Shown here one piece after another: positions 7,221 through 16,324 of a stretch of DNA of 37,489 nt. The stretch spans positions 1 through 37,489 of the forward strand of contig NZ_LFLZ01000082.1 in NCBI RefSeq assembly GCF_001189845.1, written 5' to 3'. Origin of the DNA: Bradyrhizobium tropiciagri. Lineage in GTDB: Bacteria > Pseudomonadota > Alphaproteobacteria > Rhizobiales > Xanthobacteraceae. Numbering within the stretch: position 1 is the first letter of the stretch; every line of letters begins with the position of its first letter. The notes under the pieces are model-generated. The model saw only the letters and a program-made list of their open reading frames with translations. It was not told where the DNA came from and searched no databases. The translations under genes were made by a program, and so were the position numbers.

Positions 7221-8234
7221 ATGATCATCAGCCGCCTGCGCTCATTCGTGCCCGTCGACACCTATATCGCCGCCATCGTCGGCATGGTCGGCCTTGCCAC
7301 GCTGCTGCCGCTGCACGGGCAGGGCACCGTGATCGGCGGCTATGCCACCGATGCTGCGATCGCGCTGCTGTTCTTCCTCCACGGCGCCCGGCTGTCGACC
7401 ACGGAGGCACTGGTCGGCGCCCGGCACTGGAAGCTGCATCTGGTGATCTTTCTCTCGACCTTCGGCCTGTTCCCGCTGCTCGGGCTCGCGGCCCATGCGC
7501 TGGCGCCGCATCTGCTGACGCCGGCGCTATGGGCGGGCGTGATCCTGATCTGCATCCTGCCGTCGACGGTGCAGTCCTCGGTCGCCTTCACCTCGATCGC
7601 GCATGGCAACGTGTCGGCGGCACTGTGCTCGGCGACTGCCTCCAATCTGCTCGGCATCATCGCGACGCCGCTGCTGGCGGGCGTGCTGCTCTCGAGCCAT
7701 GGCGGGTTCTCCGGCAATGCCGCGCTCGACATCGTCGTGCAATTGTTGCTCCCGTTCGTCGCGGGACAATTGTCGCGGCCGCTGATCGGCGGCTTCGTCG
7801 CCAGGCACCATGCGGTGCTCGGCCTGGTCGATCGCGGCTCGATCCTCTTGATCGTCTACACGGCGTTCAGCGATGGCGTCAGCCACGGCATCTGGCATCA
7901 GGTCAACGCGACGCAGATGGCTATCGTGCTCGGCCTCGATGCGGTGCTGCTGGCGATCGTGCTGCTGATCACCGGTTTCGGCAGCAAGCTGCTCGGCTTC
8001 TCGCGTGCCGACCGCATCGCGATCATGTTCTGCGGATCGAAGAAGAGTCTGGCGAGCGGGTTGCCGATGGCGAGCGTGCTGCTCGCCGGCCAGTCGGTCG
8101 GCCTGATCGTGCTGCCGCTGATGCTGTTCCACCAGATCCAGCTGATGACCTGCGCCGCGCTCGCGCGCCGCTATGCGGGTGCCAGCGAAGCGAATTCTCG
8201 CGACGCCGTCCCTGCGCTTGTCGAGGCGCACTGA
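7221..8234 (+). CDS. SBF-like transporter (bile acid:sodium symporter superfamily, YfeH type)
   Basis: This is an inner-membrane protein of 337 residues with about ten hydrophobic segments and short loops. Its features match the SBF-like/YfeH branch: LLFFLHGARLS after helix 2, the unwound-helix motif CILPSTVQSSVAFTSIAHGN (residues ~111-131), SATASNLLGI in the next segment, and a second inverted-repeat crossover around MFCGSKKSLASGLPMASVL (~270-288). These asparagine/serine/glycine-rich crossovers bind substrate and sodium in ASBT-type carriers. The ATG at 7221 follows AAGGAAAGGA. The real substrate is unknown: the family carries organic anions, not only bile acids. Divergence from the LysR gene suggests inducible expression. 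Its proximity to the oxd-nitrilase genes makes an organic-acid substrate tempting but unproven. Confidence 0.88.
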   Translation: MIISRLRSFVPVDTYIAAIVGMVGLATLLPLHGQGTVIGGYATDAAIALLFFLHGARLSTTEALVGARHWKLHLVIFLSTFGLFPLLGLAAHALAPHLLTPALWAGVILICILPSTVQSSVAFTSIAHGNVSAALCSATASNLLGIIATPLLAGVLLSSHGGFSGNAALDIVVQLLLPFVAGQLSRPLIGGFVARHHAVLGLVDRGSILLIVYTAFSDGVSHGIWHQVNATQMAIVLGLDAVLLAIVLLITGFGSKLLGFSRADRIAIMFCGSKKSLASGLPMASVLLAGQSVGLIVLPLMLFHQIQLMTCAALARRYAGASEANSRDAVPALVEAH

Positions 8235-8253
8235 GTGGAGGCATTTGCCTCCG

Positions 8254-8359
8254 CTGTCGTCCCCCGGCTTGACCGGGGGACCCAGTACGCCGCGGCTTCT
8301 CCGTGACTGACCGGTGTCTCTGGAATACTGGATCGCCCGGTCGAGCCGGGCGATGACAC
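8254..8359. repeat. Intergenic palindromic repeat (GTCGTCCCCCGGCTTGACC type)
   Basis: The left arm TGTCGTCCCCCGGCTTGACC (8255 on) pairs imperfectly with GGTCGAGCCGGGCGATGACAC (8340-8359). It contains a second internal inverted piece, CCCCCGGCTTGACCGGGGG. It fills the gap between the convergent SBF transporter and GrdB-like genes. Confidence 0.65.
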
Positions 8360-8396
8360 CGTTAGTTTGACTAGCGATGGACGCAAACGCCCGGCG

Positions 8397-9326
8397 CTAC
8401 GCGACGCGCAGCCCCTTCGCGATTTCCTTCTGCGCGTCGAATTCGCGGCGCAGGCGCGCCAGCTCCTCGGCGCTCAGGGCGTCGGCGTTGCTGTAGTCGC
8501 GCTTCCAGGACGCATCCTGGCTCCAGCGTAGCGGCGACTGCACGGTGGTCTGTGGACCGGGCGCGGACTCCAGCACGCGCAGCGCGAGCTCCAGCGTGAG
8601 GGCCTGCGAGGCGACATCATCCGGCTTTCCGGCCGAGTTGCCGAGCGGGAAGTCGGAGAACAGGAAGCGCGGCACCGCGGCGTGCTCGACGATATCCTTG
8701 GCGCAACCCATCACCACGGTCGGGATGCCGTTGGCTTCGAGATGCCGCGCCACCAGGCTGACGGTCTGGTGGCAGACCGGGCAGTTCGGCACCAGCACCG
8801 CGGCGTCGACCTTGTCGTCGCGGCAGCGCTTCAGGATGTCAGGTGCATCGGTCTCGATGGTGACGCGGTGGCTGCGGTTGGTCGGCGCGCCGAAGAAGCG
8901 CGGGGCGACTTCGCCGATCGTGCCTTCCGCGGCGAGGCGCTTGAGTTGCGCCAGCGGGAACCAGGTGCCGCTGTCGGTCGCCGTGGTATGCGTACGGTCA
9001 TAGGCGATGTGCGAAATCCTTAAGTCGTGCTGTTGCGACGTGTCGCCGTCATAGACCGAATAGAATTTTGCTCCGCCATTGTATTTCGCACCGGGACCCT
9101 GGTCGCCCCTGGCGGGATCGAACGGCGCCGCCGTCGTGATGAGGGCGACGCGCGACTGGTTCAGCGGCTTCTTCAGGGGCTGGAACGGGGCGGAGGTGTA
9201 ATGCGCCCAGCGGTAGGCGGTGGTGTAGCCGATCGCCGCATAATAATCGCGGGTCCGCTTCATGTAGCCGATCGGGGCATCGTCGTCGGGGGCAAAGCCG
9301 AGTTGATCGTCCGTAGCTGCGGCCAT
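8397..9326 (-). CDS. GrdB-like protein (glycine/sarcosine/betaine reductase selenoprotein B family), cysteine form
   Basis: The 309-residue protein resembles the GRDB family, whose founding members are the substrate-binding selenoprotein subunits of clostridial glycine, sarcosine and betaine reductases. Family-like stretches are the early YMKRTRDYYAAIGY and the Rossmann-like DKVDAAVLVPNCPVCHQTVS followed by LEANGIPTVVMG. There is no in-frame TGA; the likely redox site is the CPVC pair (Cys182, Cys185), so this is a selenium-independent relative. No GrdA/GrdC or thioredoxin genes lie nearby, so it cannot form a classical glycine reductase here. The start at 9326 is chosen because GGGAG lies six bases upstream; a longer frame begins at 9353. 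Its function in aerobic proteobacteria is unknown. Confidence 0.7.
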   Translation of the reverse strand: MAAATDDQLGFAPDDDAPIGYMKRTRDYYAAIGYTTAYRWAHYTSAPFQPLKKPLNQSRVALITTAAPFDPARGDQGPGAKYNGGAKFYSVYDGDTSQQHDLRISHIAYDRTHTTATDSGTWFPLAQLKRLAAEGTIGEVAPRFFGAPTNRSHRVTIETDAPDILKRCRDDKVDAAVLVPNCPVCHQTVSLVARHLEANGIPTVVMGCAKDIVEHAAVPRFLFSDFPLGNSAGKPDDVASQALTLELALRVLESAPGPQTTVQSPLRWSQDASWKRDYSNADALSAEELARLRREFDAQKEIAKGLRVA

Positions 9327-9417
9327 TTTGCGCTCCCTTTTGCGCGCCATCATTTCAGTCCATAGCTAGACCACGAGCTTGCGGTGTCAAGCCGCGTTCC
9401 GCGGGAACAGATTTGCC

Positions 9418-10536
9418 ATGCGAACAGGTCTTTGCACCGCATTGGTCCTGCTTGTGATGCTGGTGCCGACGCTCGGCGCCGGCGCGGAGGACGCGCCTGC
9501 CGCAGCCCCGGCGACTCCGGCAGGCGCCGAGCAGCCCGCAACGCCCGCTGAGAAACCAGCGGCCGCACCGGCGGAGCCGCCTGCGACGCCCCCGGATACA
9601 CAGGCCGAGAAACCTGCCGCGCCTGCAGCGGACACCCCCGCGGCGCCTATCGACAAGCCTGCTGCGGCACCGGGCGACACGTCCGGAAAACCTGCGGCCA
9701 CAGCCGACAAGCCCGCGGATGATGTGCGCGAGAGCGACACCCGCGAGGCGATGTGCCTGATGATCGAGTCGGCGGCGCGGGCGAACGATTTGCCACTCGA
9801 GTTCTTCGCGCGCGTGATCTGGCAGGAGAGCCGCTTCCAGGCCGATGCGGTCGGTCCGGTCACCCGCAGCGGCCAGCGCGCGCAGGGCATCGCGCAGTTC
9901 ATGCCGGGCACCGCCAACGAACGCGGGCTGCTCGATCCCTTCAATCCCGTCCAGGCGCTGCCGAAGTCGGCCGAATTCCTCAGCGAGCTGCGCAACCAGT
10001 TCGGCAATCTCGGCCTTGCCGCCGCCGCCTACAATGCCGGCCCGCGCCGGGTGCAGGACTGGCTTGCCGGTTCAGGATACATGCCGCAGGAGACGCGCAA
10101 TTACGTCTCCGCGATCACCGGCTCCAGCGTCGACGACTGGGCCGCTGCTGCTCGCAACAACGGCAAGATGCCGGAGCGTCCGCCGGCCAAGAGCTGCCGC
10201 GAGCTGATGGCGCTGTTGAAGCGCGCGCCCAACCCGTTCGTGGCCGGGCTCGAGCAGCACATCACGCTGTCGGCGGCCAAGGTGTGGGGCGTGCAGCTCG
10301 CCGCCGGCTTCAGCCGCGACAAGGCGCTTGCGATGTACGCCCGCGCGATGAAGCGGCTGTCCAACGTGATCGGCGATCAGGACCCGAGCCTGCTCGGCTC
10401 GCGGCTGCGCAGCCGCGGCAGCGCGACCTTCTACCAGGTGCGCATCGGTGCCGACACGCGTCCCGAGGCCGACGGCCTGTGCAACCGCATCCGCAAGGCG
10501 GGCGGGGCATGCTTCGTGCTGAAGAACCGGGCGTGA
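9418..10536 (+). CDS. Lytic transglycosylase (SLT domain) with Pro/Ala-rich linker and SPOR-like tail
   Basis: This periplasmic peptidoglycan-cleaving enzyme has 372 residues from the ATG at 9418. Residues 1-23 form a signal peptide (LCTALVLLVMLVPTLGAGA). Residues ~25-105 are an Ala/Pro/Lys-rich flexible linker. The goose-lysozyme-like SLT domain runs from ~115 to 240: LPLEFFARVIWQESRF holds the catalytic Glu137, followed by AQGIAQFMPGTANERGL and LAAAAYNAGPRRVQDWL. The last ~45 residues (ATFYQVRIGADTRPEADGLC and then CFVLKNRA) resemble half of a SPOR domain, which binds denuded septal glycan. The longer upstream ATG at 9379 would spoil the signal peptide. It stands alone between repeats and would act in cell-wall remodelling, perhaps at division sites. 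Confidence 0.9.
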   Translation: MRTGLCTALVLLVMLVPTLGAGAEDAPAAAPATPAGAEQPATPAEKPAAAPAEPPATPPDTQAEKPAAPAADTPAAPIDKPAAAPGDTSGKPAATADKPADDVRESDTREAMCLMIESAARANDLPLEFFARVIWQESRFQADAVGPVTRSGQRAQGIAQFMPGTANERGLLDPFNPVQALPKSAEFLSELRNQFGNLGLAAAAYNAGPRRVQDWLAGSGYMPQETRNYVSAITGSSVDDWAAAARNNGKMPERPPAKSCRELMALLKRAPNPFVAGLEQHITLSAAKVWGVQLAAGFSRDKALAMYARAMKRLSNVIGDQDPSLLGSRLRSRGSATFYQVRIGADTRPEADGLCNRIRKAGGACFVLKNRA

Positions 10537-10559
10537 GGGGAAGGGTCCAAAACTCACCG

Positions 10560-10643
10560 CGTCATTGCGAGCGAAGCGAAGCAATCCATCTCTCCACGAG
10601 CGGATAGATGGATTGCTTCGTCGCTTCGCTCCTCGCAATGACG
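10560..10643. repeat. CGTCATTGCGAG...CTCGCAATGACG palindromic repeat, copy 1
   Basis: Long imperfect inverted arms (CGTCATTGCGAGCGAAGCGA and GTCGCTTCGCTCCTCGCAATGACG) surround GCAATCCAT/ATGGATTGC. Sister copies lie at 13510-13575, 18798-18883 and 30483-30597. All lie between genes. Confidence 0.8.
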
Positions 10644-10744
10644 GTTGAGGCAGGCTACTGCATACCGGCCCTGTGCCTTCACTTGCTTGACCGTGCGCCC
10701 AGCCAGCCCTAAGCCGCGAACATTGCAAAACCATCCGGCTCCCC

Positions 10745-11497
10745 GTGGCGCTTCCTCCGCTCGATTCTCCGCAATGGCAGACCTCCTTCCGCGCCTTCCT
10801 GTGGGGCGCGCGGTCGATCGGTGCGACCGTGCTGACCCTGGTGCTGTTTGCGACCTATCTCGGCATCGGCGCGCTGGCGCATGATAGCGGCTTCTCGCTG
10901 GGCTGGACGCTGGCGAGCACGGCGTTCGTCTGGGCGGGGCCCGCGCAGATCATCGTGATCACGACGCTCGGCTCCGGCGCCACCGTGCTGCAATCGGCGA
11001 TCGCGGTCACCGTCAGCGCGATCAGGCTGTTTCCGATGGTGGTCTCGGTGTTGCCGTTGATGCGCACCGAACAGACCAAGCGGCGGCATCTGATCCTGGT
11101 GGCGCATCTCACGGCCGTGACGCTGTGGGTCGAATGCTACCGCTTCCTGCCGCAGGTGCCGCGCAACCGGCGGATTGCCTTCATCCACGGGCTGGGCCTG
11201 GGGCTGGTCTCGATCTGCCTGATCGCGAACACGATCGGCTATACGCTCGCGGCCAATCTGACGCCGCTGCTCGCCGCCGGCATGCTGATGCTGACGCCGC
11301 TTGCGTTCCTGTTCTCCACTGCGCGCAATTGCCGCGAGCTCGCCGACGTCATCGCGCTGGTGCTCGGGCTGTTGTTGTTCCCGCTGGCGGCGATGCTGAA
11401 CAGCGGCGTCGACATCCTGGTCAGCGGCGTCGTCGCCGGGACCATCGCCTATGCCGTGCACCGGGCGCGGGCGGGCATCGTGAGGGCGCGCGCATGA
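10745..11497 (+). CDS. azlC: AzlC-family membrane protein (branched-chain amino acid exporter large subunit)
   Basis: The large subunit of an AzlCD-type exporter, 250 residues with about seven hydrophobic segments. Family features include the early ALAHDSGFSLGWTLASTAFV, then WAGPAQIIVITTLGSGA, where AzlC proteins have a Gly/Pro-rich xGxxQ segment, and SAIRLFPMVVSVLPLM with the conserved (N)xRLxxM-like pattern. The start is a GTG at 10745; no ATG in frame lies near and the ribosome binding site is weak. Its last four bases overlap the AzlD start (ATGA), the normal coupled arrangement. The family exports branched-chain amino acids or analogues by proton exchange; the substrate here is not known. 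Confidence 0.87.
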   Translation: MALPPLDSPQWQTSFRAFLWGARSIGATVLTLVLFATYLGIGALAHDSGFSLGWTLASTAFVWAGPAQIIVITTLGSGATVLQSAIAVTVSAIRLFPMVVSVLPLMRTEQTKRRHLILVAHLTAVTLWVECYRFLPQVPRNRRIAFIHGLGLGLVSICLIANTIGYTLAANLTPLLAAGMLMLTPLAFLFSTARNCRELADVIALVLGLLLFPLAAMLNSGVDILVSGVVAGTIAYAVHRARAGIVRARA

Positions 11498-11838
11498 GCA
11501 GCTTCATCGGCGACTGGCACGCGCTCGCGATCCTGTTCGTGGCCGGCGTCATCCCCAACCAGATCTGGCGCATGCTCGGCCTGTGGTTCGGCGGCGGCAT
11601 CGACGAGAACTCGGAACTGCTGGTCTGGGTGAGGGCGGTCGCCACCGCGATCCTCGCCGGGATCATCGCGCAGATCGTGGTGCAGCCGCCGGGTGGGCTC
11701 GCCAGCGTGCCGGACTGGCTGCGTTACAGTTCGGTTGCGGCAGGCTTTGTGGCGTTCATGCTGGCGCGGAAATCGATCTTCGCCGGCGTGATCATCGGCG
11801 AAGTCGTGATGATCGCAGGCAAATACTGGCTCGGCTGA
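11494..11838 (+). CDS. azlD: AzlD-family membrane protein (exporter small subunit)
   Basis: This is the small partner of AzlC, 114 residues with three or four hydrophobic segments: WHALAILFVAGVIPNQIWRM, AVATAILAGIIAQIVV, YSSVAAGFVAFMLARKSIFA and GVIIGEVVMIAGKYWLG. The ATG at 11494 overlaps the AzlC stop as ATGA, giving translational coupling, and the length matches AzlD (about 100-115). The pattern NQIWRMLGLW takes the place of the family's common P-R-x-x-P/F motif, so this is a divergent member. The pair is presumed to form one inner-membrane complex. Confidence 0.85.
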   Translation: MSSFIGDWHALAILFVAGVIPNQIWRMLGLWFGGGIDENSELLVWVRAVATAILAGIIAQIVVQPPGGLASVPDWLRYSSVAAGFVAFMLARKSIFAGVIIGEVVMIAGKYWLG

Positions 11839-11899
11839 TTGCGGCGACCGCATTATCCGCTACTCTCGTTCCCCAAGAACAAGACATCGGGGAAACGGC

Positions 11900-12880
11900 A
11901 TGCAGCGGCGCGCATCATCGCTATTCATTATTGCCCTGACGGCGTTGCTGGTGGCGGCGCAGCCGGCGCGTGCCGCGGACTATCCGACGCGTCCGATCAA
12001 GCTCGTGGTGCCCTATGCTGCGGGAGGACCGACCGATGTGCTCGGCCGTATCGTCGGCGAATATCTCGGGCGCGATCTCAAGCAGGTGGTCGTGGTCGAG
12101 AACAAGGCCGGTGCGCAGGGCGCGATCGGCGCCGAGGCCGTGGCGCGCTCCGATCCCGATGGCTACACGCTGTTCGTGACGGCGGCCTCGATCTTCGTGC
12201 TCAATCCGCTGCTCTACAAGAAGCTGCCCTACGATCCGACCAGGGATTTCCGCTTGCTGTCTGTCATCACGGACGCGCCGATGATCATGGAGGTGAATCC
12301 CTCGGTGCCGGCAAAGACGATCGCGGAGTTCGTCGCCTACGCCAAGAAGAATCCCGGTAAGCTCAATTTCGGATCGGCCGGCACCGGCGGCACGGTTCAT
12401 CTCGCCGGCGAGATGTTCAAGCAGATGGCCGGCGTCGAGATGACCCACGTGCCGTACAAGGGCGCCGGACCCGCGCTTCAGGATTTGCTGTCCGGCAACA
12501 TCCAGCTGATGTTCGACACGCTCGGCACCGCGCTGCCGCCGGTCAAGTCCGGCATGCTGCGCGCGCTCGGCGTCAGTTCGACCGAGCGCATCCCCGATTT
12601 GCCCGACTTGCCGACGATTGCGGAGAGCGGCTACCCCGATTATGCCGTCAGCGTCTGGTATGGTATTGCAGCGCCGTCGAAGGTGCCTGACGAGATCGCC
12701 GGCAAGATCAAGGCGAGCCTCGACCGGGCCTTGAACGACGAGGCGTTCCGCGCTTCGCTGGTCAAGATCGGTTTCCCGCCGCTGCGCGCGAAGAGCCAGG
12801 CCGAGATCGACAAGTTCGTGGATACCGATCGCGCGCGGTGGGCTGATGTGGTCAAGGCGCTGAATCTATCATTGGATTGA
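11900..12880 (+). CDS. Bug-family (TctC-like) periplasmic solute-binding protein
   Basis: This is a secreted binding protein of the tripartite tricarboxylate transporter (TTT) family, 326 residues. A signal peptide covers residues 1-25 with a clear cleavage site (AQPARA^ADYP). The mature start YPTRPIKLVVPYAAGGPTD is the Bug signature, with the substrate-pocket loop YAAGGPTD. Further family stretches are VVVVENKAGAQGAIGAEAV, then NFGSAGTGGTVHLAGE, and MTHVPYKGAGPALQDLLSGN. No TctA or TctB membrane genes are present here, as is common for the many orphan Bug proteins of Bradyrhizobium-like and Bordetella-like genomes. The ligand is probably a carboxylate, not predictable further. The TrmO-like gene begins three bases after its stop. 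Confidence 0.92.
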   Translation: MQRRASSLFIIALTALLVAAQPARAADYPTRPIKLVVPYAAGGPTDVLGRIVGEYLGRDLKQVVVVENKAGAQGAIGAEAVARSDPDGYTLFVTAASIFVLNPLLYKKLPYDPTRDFRLLSVITDAPMIMEVNPSVPAKTIAEFVAYAKKNPGKLNFGSAGTGGTVHLAGEMFKQMAGVEMTHVPYKGAGPALQDLLSGNIQLMFDTLGTALPPVKSGMLRALGVSSTERIPDLPDLPTIAESGYPDYAVSVWYGIAAPSKVPDEIAGKIKASLDRALNDEAFRASLVKIGFPPLRAKSQAEIDKFVDTDRARWADVVKALNLSLD

Positions 12881-12883
12881 CAC

Positions 12884-13375
12884 ATGGTACGTGAAATGGA
12901 ATTGCGCCAGGGCGAGGTCGCCGTCGACATGCCGGCGGCGCGCGATGCCGGGCTCGTCTTCATCGGCCGCATCCGCACGCCCTGGACCTCGCGGCTGGCG
13001 ACGCCGCGGCAGGGGCGGCATGACGGCCCGGTGTGCCGGCTCGAGATTTTCGAGCCCTGGGTCGCCGCGATCAAGGGTGTCGATTTCTACTCGAACCTCG
13101 AAGTGCTGTACTGGCTGCACCAGTCGCGTCGCGACATCGTGCTGCAGAGCCCGAAGAACAACGGCAACACCCGCGGCACGTTCTCGCTGCGCTCGCCGGT
13201 GCGGCCGAACCCGATCGGCACCTCGATCGTCAAGCTGGTCGGCGTCGAGGGCAACGTCATTCTGGTGCGCGGCCTCGACTGCCTCGACGAGACGCCGCTG
13301 ATCGACGTCAAGCCCGACCGCTGCGAGTTCACCCCGCTGGCTCCGCCGCAGGCGGGGGATTTCGAGACGGAGTGA
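12884..13375 (+). CDS. trmO: TrmO/TsaA-like tRNA (t6A37) N6-methyltransferase
   Basis: This SAM-dependent enzyme of the UPF0066 beta-barrel class has 163 residues. TrmO methylates N6 of t6A at position 37 of threonine tRNAs. The family signature RSPVRPNPIG sits at residues 103-112 and LDETPLIDVKP at 134-144; both form the SAM pocket. The N-terminal IGRIRTPW corresponds to the usual first strand. E. coli TrmO has an extra C-terminal domain that is absent here, so this is a one-domain form; target tRNA is inferred. The gene starts three bases after the Bug protein stop, so it may be co-transcribed, though the functions are unrelated. A second ATG at 12896 is also possible. Confidence 0.82.
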   Translation: MVREMELRQGEVAVDMPAARDAGLVFIGRIRTPWTSRLATPRQGRHDGPVCRLEIFEPWVAAIKGVDFYSNLEVLYWLHQSRRDIVLQSPKNNGNTRGTFSLRSPVRPNPIGTSIVKLVGVEGNVILVRGLDCLDETPLIDVKPDRCEFTPLAPPQAGDFETE

Positions 13376-13387
13376 GAGCCGCGACGC

Positions 13388-13476
13388 CGTAGCCCGGATG
13401 AAGCGAAGCGAAATCCGGGGCGGTCTTGCCACGCAGCAAAGAGTCCCGGATTGCGCTGCGCTTCATCCGGGCTACG
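13388..13476. repeat. CGTAGCCCGGATGAAGCG...CATCCGGGCTACG palindromic repeat, copy 1
   Basis: Left arm CGTAGCCCGGATGAAGCGAA and right arm GCGCTTCATCCGGGCTACG are inverted copies, with internal AAATCCGGGG/CCCGGATT pieces. A sister copy is at 22496-22582. It lies between the convergent trmO and HIT genes. Confidence 0.8.
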
Positions 13477-13509
13477 CAGTCTCGTGCTTGTTTATTTCAA
13501 CGCCTCCGC

Positions 13510-13575
13510 CGTCATTGCGAGGAGCGGAGCGACGAAGCAATCCATTGCTCCGCATACGCTTCGCTCGCAATGACG
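13510..13575. repeat. CGTCATTGCGAG palindromic repeat, copy 2
   Basis: The same family as 10560-10643 but shorter: CGTCATTGCGAGGAGCGGAG at the left, GCTTCGCTCGCAATGACG at the right. It lies directly next to the 13388-13476 repeat and 12 bases from the HIT gene stop. Confidence 0.8.
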
Positions 13576-13586
13576 AGGAGAGGCCG

Positions 13587-14009
13587 CTACTTCAGCGCCG
13601 CAATCAACTTTGCGGCATGCGCTTCCAGCACCTTGCCGTCTTCCTTGTGGCTCGCGGGCGGCAACAGCGCGACGCCGTTCTTGCGCGGCATCACGTGCAT
13701 GTGGAGATGGAACACGACCTGGCCGCCGGCGGGCTCATTGAATTGCTGCACGGTGATGCCGTCGGCTTCAAACGCCTTCATACCGGCGGCGGCGATCTTG
13801 TGCGCCGCGCGCGCGACATGGGCGTAATCATCAGGCGTGATGTCGAGGATGTTGCGGGCAGGAGCCTTCGGGATGACAAGCGTGTGCCCGGGCGAGCGCG
13901 GCATGATGTCGAGGAAGGCGAGCACGTGCTCGTTCTCGTAGACCTTGTAGGACGGAAACTCGCCGCGCAGGATTTTTGCGAAGGGGTTGTTGTTGTCGTA
14001 GGCGGGCAT
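13587..14009 (-). CDS. HIT-family nucleotide hydrolase/transferase
   Basis: A 140-residue protein of the HINT branch of the histidine-triad family, which usually cleaves AMP-linked phosphoramidates or related nucleotide conjugates. The triad HLHMH is at residues 101-105 (His101, His103, His105), with the nucleophile expected at His103. Other conserved parts are FAKILRGEFPSYKVYEN at the N-terminus, AFLDIMPRSPGHTLVIPK (residues 31-48), and QFNEPAGGQVVFHLHMHVMP. Length matches bacterial HIT proteins. The gene is single, flanked by a repeat cluster on each side. Confidence 0.93.
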   Translation of the reverse strand: MPAYDNNNPFAKILRGEFPSYKVYENEHVLAFLDIMPRSPGHTLVIPKAPARNILDITPDDYAHVARAAHKIAAAGMKAFEADGITVQQFNEPAGGQVVFHLHMHVMPRKNGVALLPPASHKEDGKVLEAHAAKLIAALK

Positions 14010-14035
14010 GGCGGCGGCTCCTCAATTTTATAGCG

Positions 14036-14140
14036 CTAGAGCCTATTCCGTTCCGATTGAATCGGAACGGGGCTCTAGACTCTTGTTTTGACGCGTTTTC
14101 TTCACGCGAAGCGGTATCCACTTCGCTCGAAAACGCTCTA
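14036..14140. repeat. Composite dispersed repeat, copy 2 of the 2841-2896 family
   Basis: Bases 14036-14078 form a palindrome (CTAGAGCC..CCGTTCCGATTGA / ATCGGAACGGGGCTCTAG). Bases 14079-14140 (TTGTTTTGACGCGTTTTCTT, CACGCGAAGCGGTATCCACT, TCGCTCGAAAACGCTCTA) match the element at 2841-2896. It lies between the HIT and FemAB-like genes. Confidence 0.75.
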
Positions 14141-14163
14141 ATGTCTAGGTCGCGGCCGAAACG

Positions 14164-15413
<1,250 letters not shown>

Positions 15414-15439
15414 CGAGAGTGAAGACCGGTGCCTCTTTT

Positions 15440-15486
15440 GAGCATGATCTTTCCGGAACAGCTGGCTCCACTTCCGGATCATGCTC
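15440..15486. repeat. GAGCATGATC...GATCATGCTC palindromic repeat
   Basis: GAGCATGATCTTTCCGGAA and TTCCGGATCATGCTC are inverted ends of a 47-bp element. The related copy at 27987-28040 reads GATCCGGAAAAGT, then CCGAAAAGATCATGCTC. It lies between the glycerophosphodiesterase and FemAB-like genes and breaks what might otherwise be one operon. Confidence 0.7.
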
Positions 15487-15568
15487 CGCATTCCGCCATC
15501 GTCGATGACGACCAACTCCCGACAACATCGTGCGTCGCAGCGACGAGTTCAAGACTGCCGGTGGCATG

Positions 15569-16321
15569 TCAGGTTCCCGGCACAAAGCCCTCGAAGATCA
15601 TCTGGTCGGCGAAACGCGCCGCGCGCTCGCGCTGTTCCGCCGTGCGCACCGTCCAGGCCAGCAACGGGCACCCGAACACGTTGCGGGCGATCCAGGGCGC
15701 CGGCGCCGGGAGCTGGTTGACCCAGAAGGCGACGAAATGCGGCTCAGTCCTGAAGCCGTGGCGCAGATACAGCATGCCGTCGCGCTGGGCCGGCGTCAGC
15801 TTGGTCCATGAGCTGTCGTCGTAGGTGCGCTGGGCGGTGATGCCGCGCGGCAAATTGGGCATGGTCTCGCGCAGCGCCAGCACCTGGTCGGGATCGAAGG
15901 ACATGCCGACAACGGGGCCGGAATAGGACGAGAGCACCTCGGCCATCCGGGCTACCAGCTTGCGGTCGCCGTCGAAATGGCTCTTCACCTCGACCACCAG
16001 CGGGACGCGGCCGGCGACCAGCGCGCAGAGATCGCCGAGCGTCATCATCCGCTCGGAGGTGTCCTTGAACCTGACCGCCTTCAGCTCGGCTGCCGTCTTG
16101 GTCGCCAGCAGGCCCGCCCCCTCGGTAAGCCGGCCGAGCGCATCGTCGTGATGCACCATCGCCTCGCCGTCGGCGGTGAGCTGGATGTCGCACTCGATGG
16201 CGAAGTTACCGGCGACCGCGGCGGTGGCCGCGGCCGGCATGTTCTCGATGACACCGCGTGCGGCATCATGCAGGCCGCGATGGGCGACCGGCCGTTTCGT
16301 CAGCCAATCAGGGGCGCGCAT
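15569..16321 (-). CDS. Glycerophosphodiester phosphodiesterase family protein
   Basis: A 250-residue GDPD-type TIM barrel that would hydrolyse glycerophosphodiesters to glycerol-3-phosphate and an alcohol, using a divalent metal. The catalytic parts are visible: AHRG (His14, Arg15), ENMPAA (residues 26-31), IECDIQLTADGEAMVHHDD (Glu43, Asp45 as metal ligands, His57 as the second catalytic histidine), and VVEVKSHF for the third acidic ligand. The C-terminal CPLLAWTVRTAEQ is the usual 'V-x-x-W-T-V' strand. It has no signal peptide, so it is cytoplasmic. It begins three bases after the Rid gene stop (16325), so the two form an operon. The specific substrate is unknown. Confidence 0.93.
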   Translation of the reverse strand: MRAPDWLTKRPVAHRGLHDAARGVIENMPAAATAAVAGNFAIECDIQLTADGEAMVHHDDALGRLTEGAGLLATKTAAELKAVRFKDTSERMMTLGDLCALVAGRVPLVVEVKSHFDGDRKLVARMAEVLSSYSGPVVGMSFDPDQVLALRETMPNLPRGITAQRTYDDSSWTKLTPAQRDGMLYLRHGFRTEPHFVAFWVNQLPAPAPWIARNVFGCPLLAWTVRTAEQRERAARFADQMIFEGFVPGT

Positions 16322-16324
16322 CGA

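Noticed and set aside
8397..9326. Possible selenocysteine gene
   Set aside because: The frame has cysteines (CPVC) at the likely redox site and no in-frame TGA.
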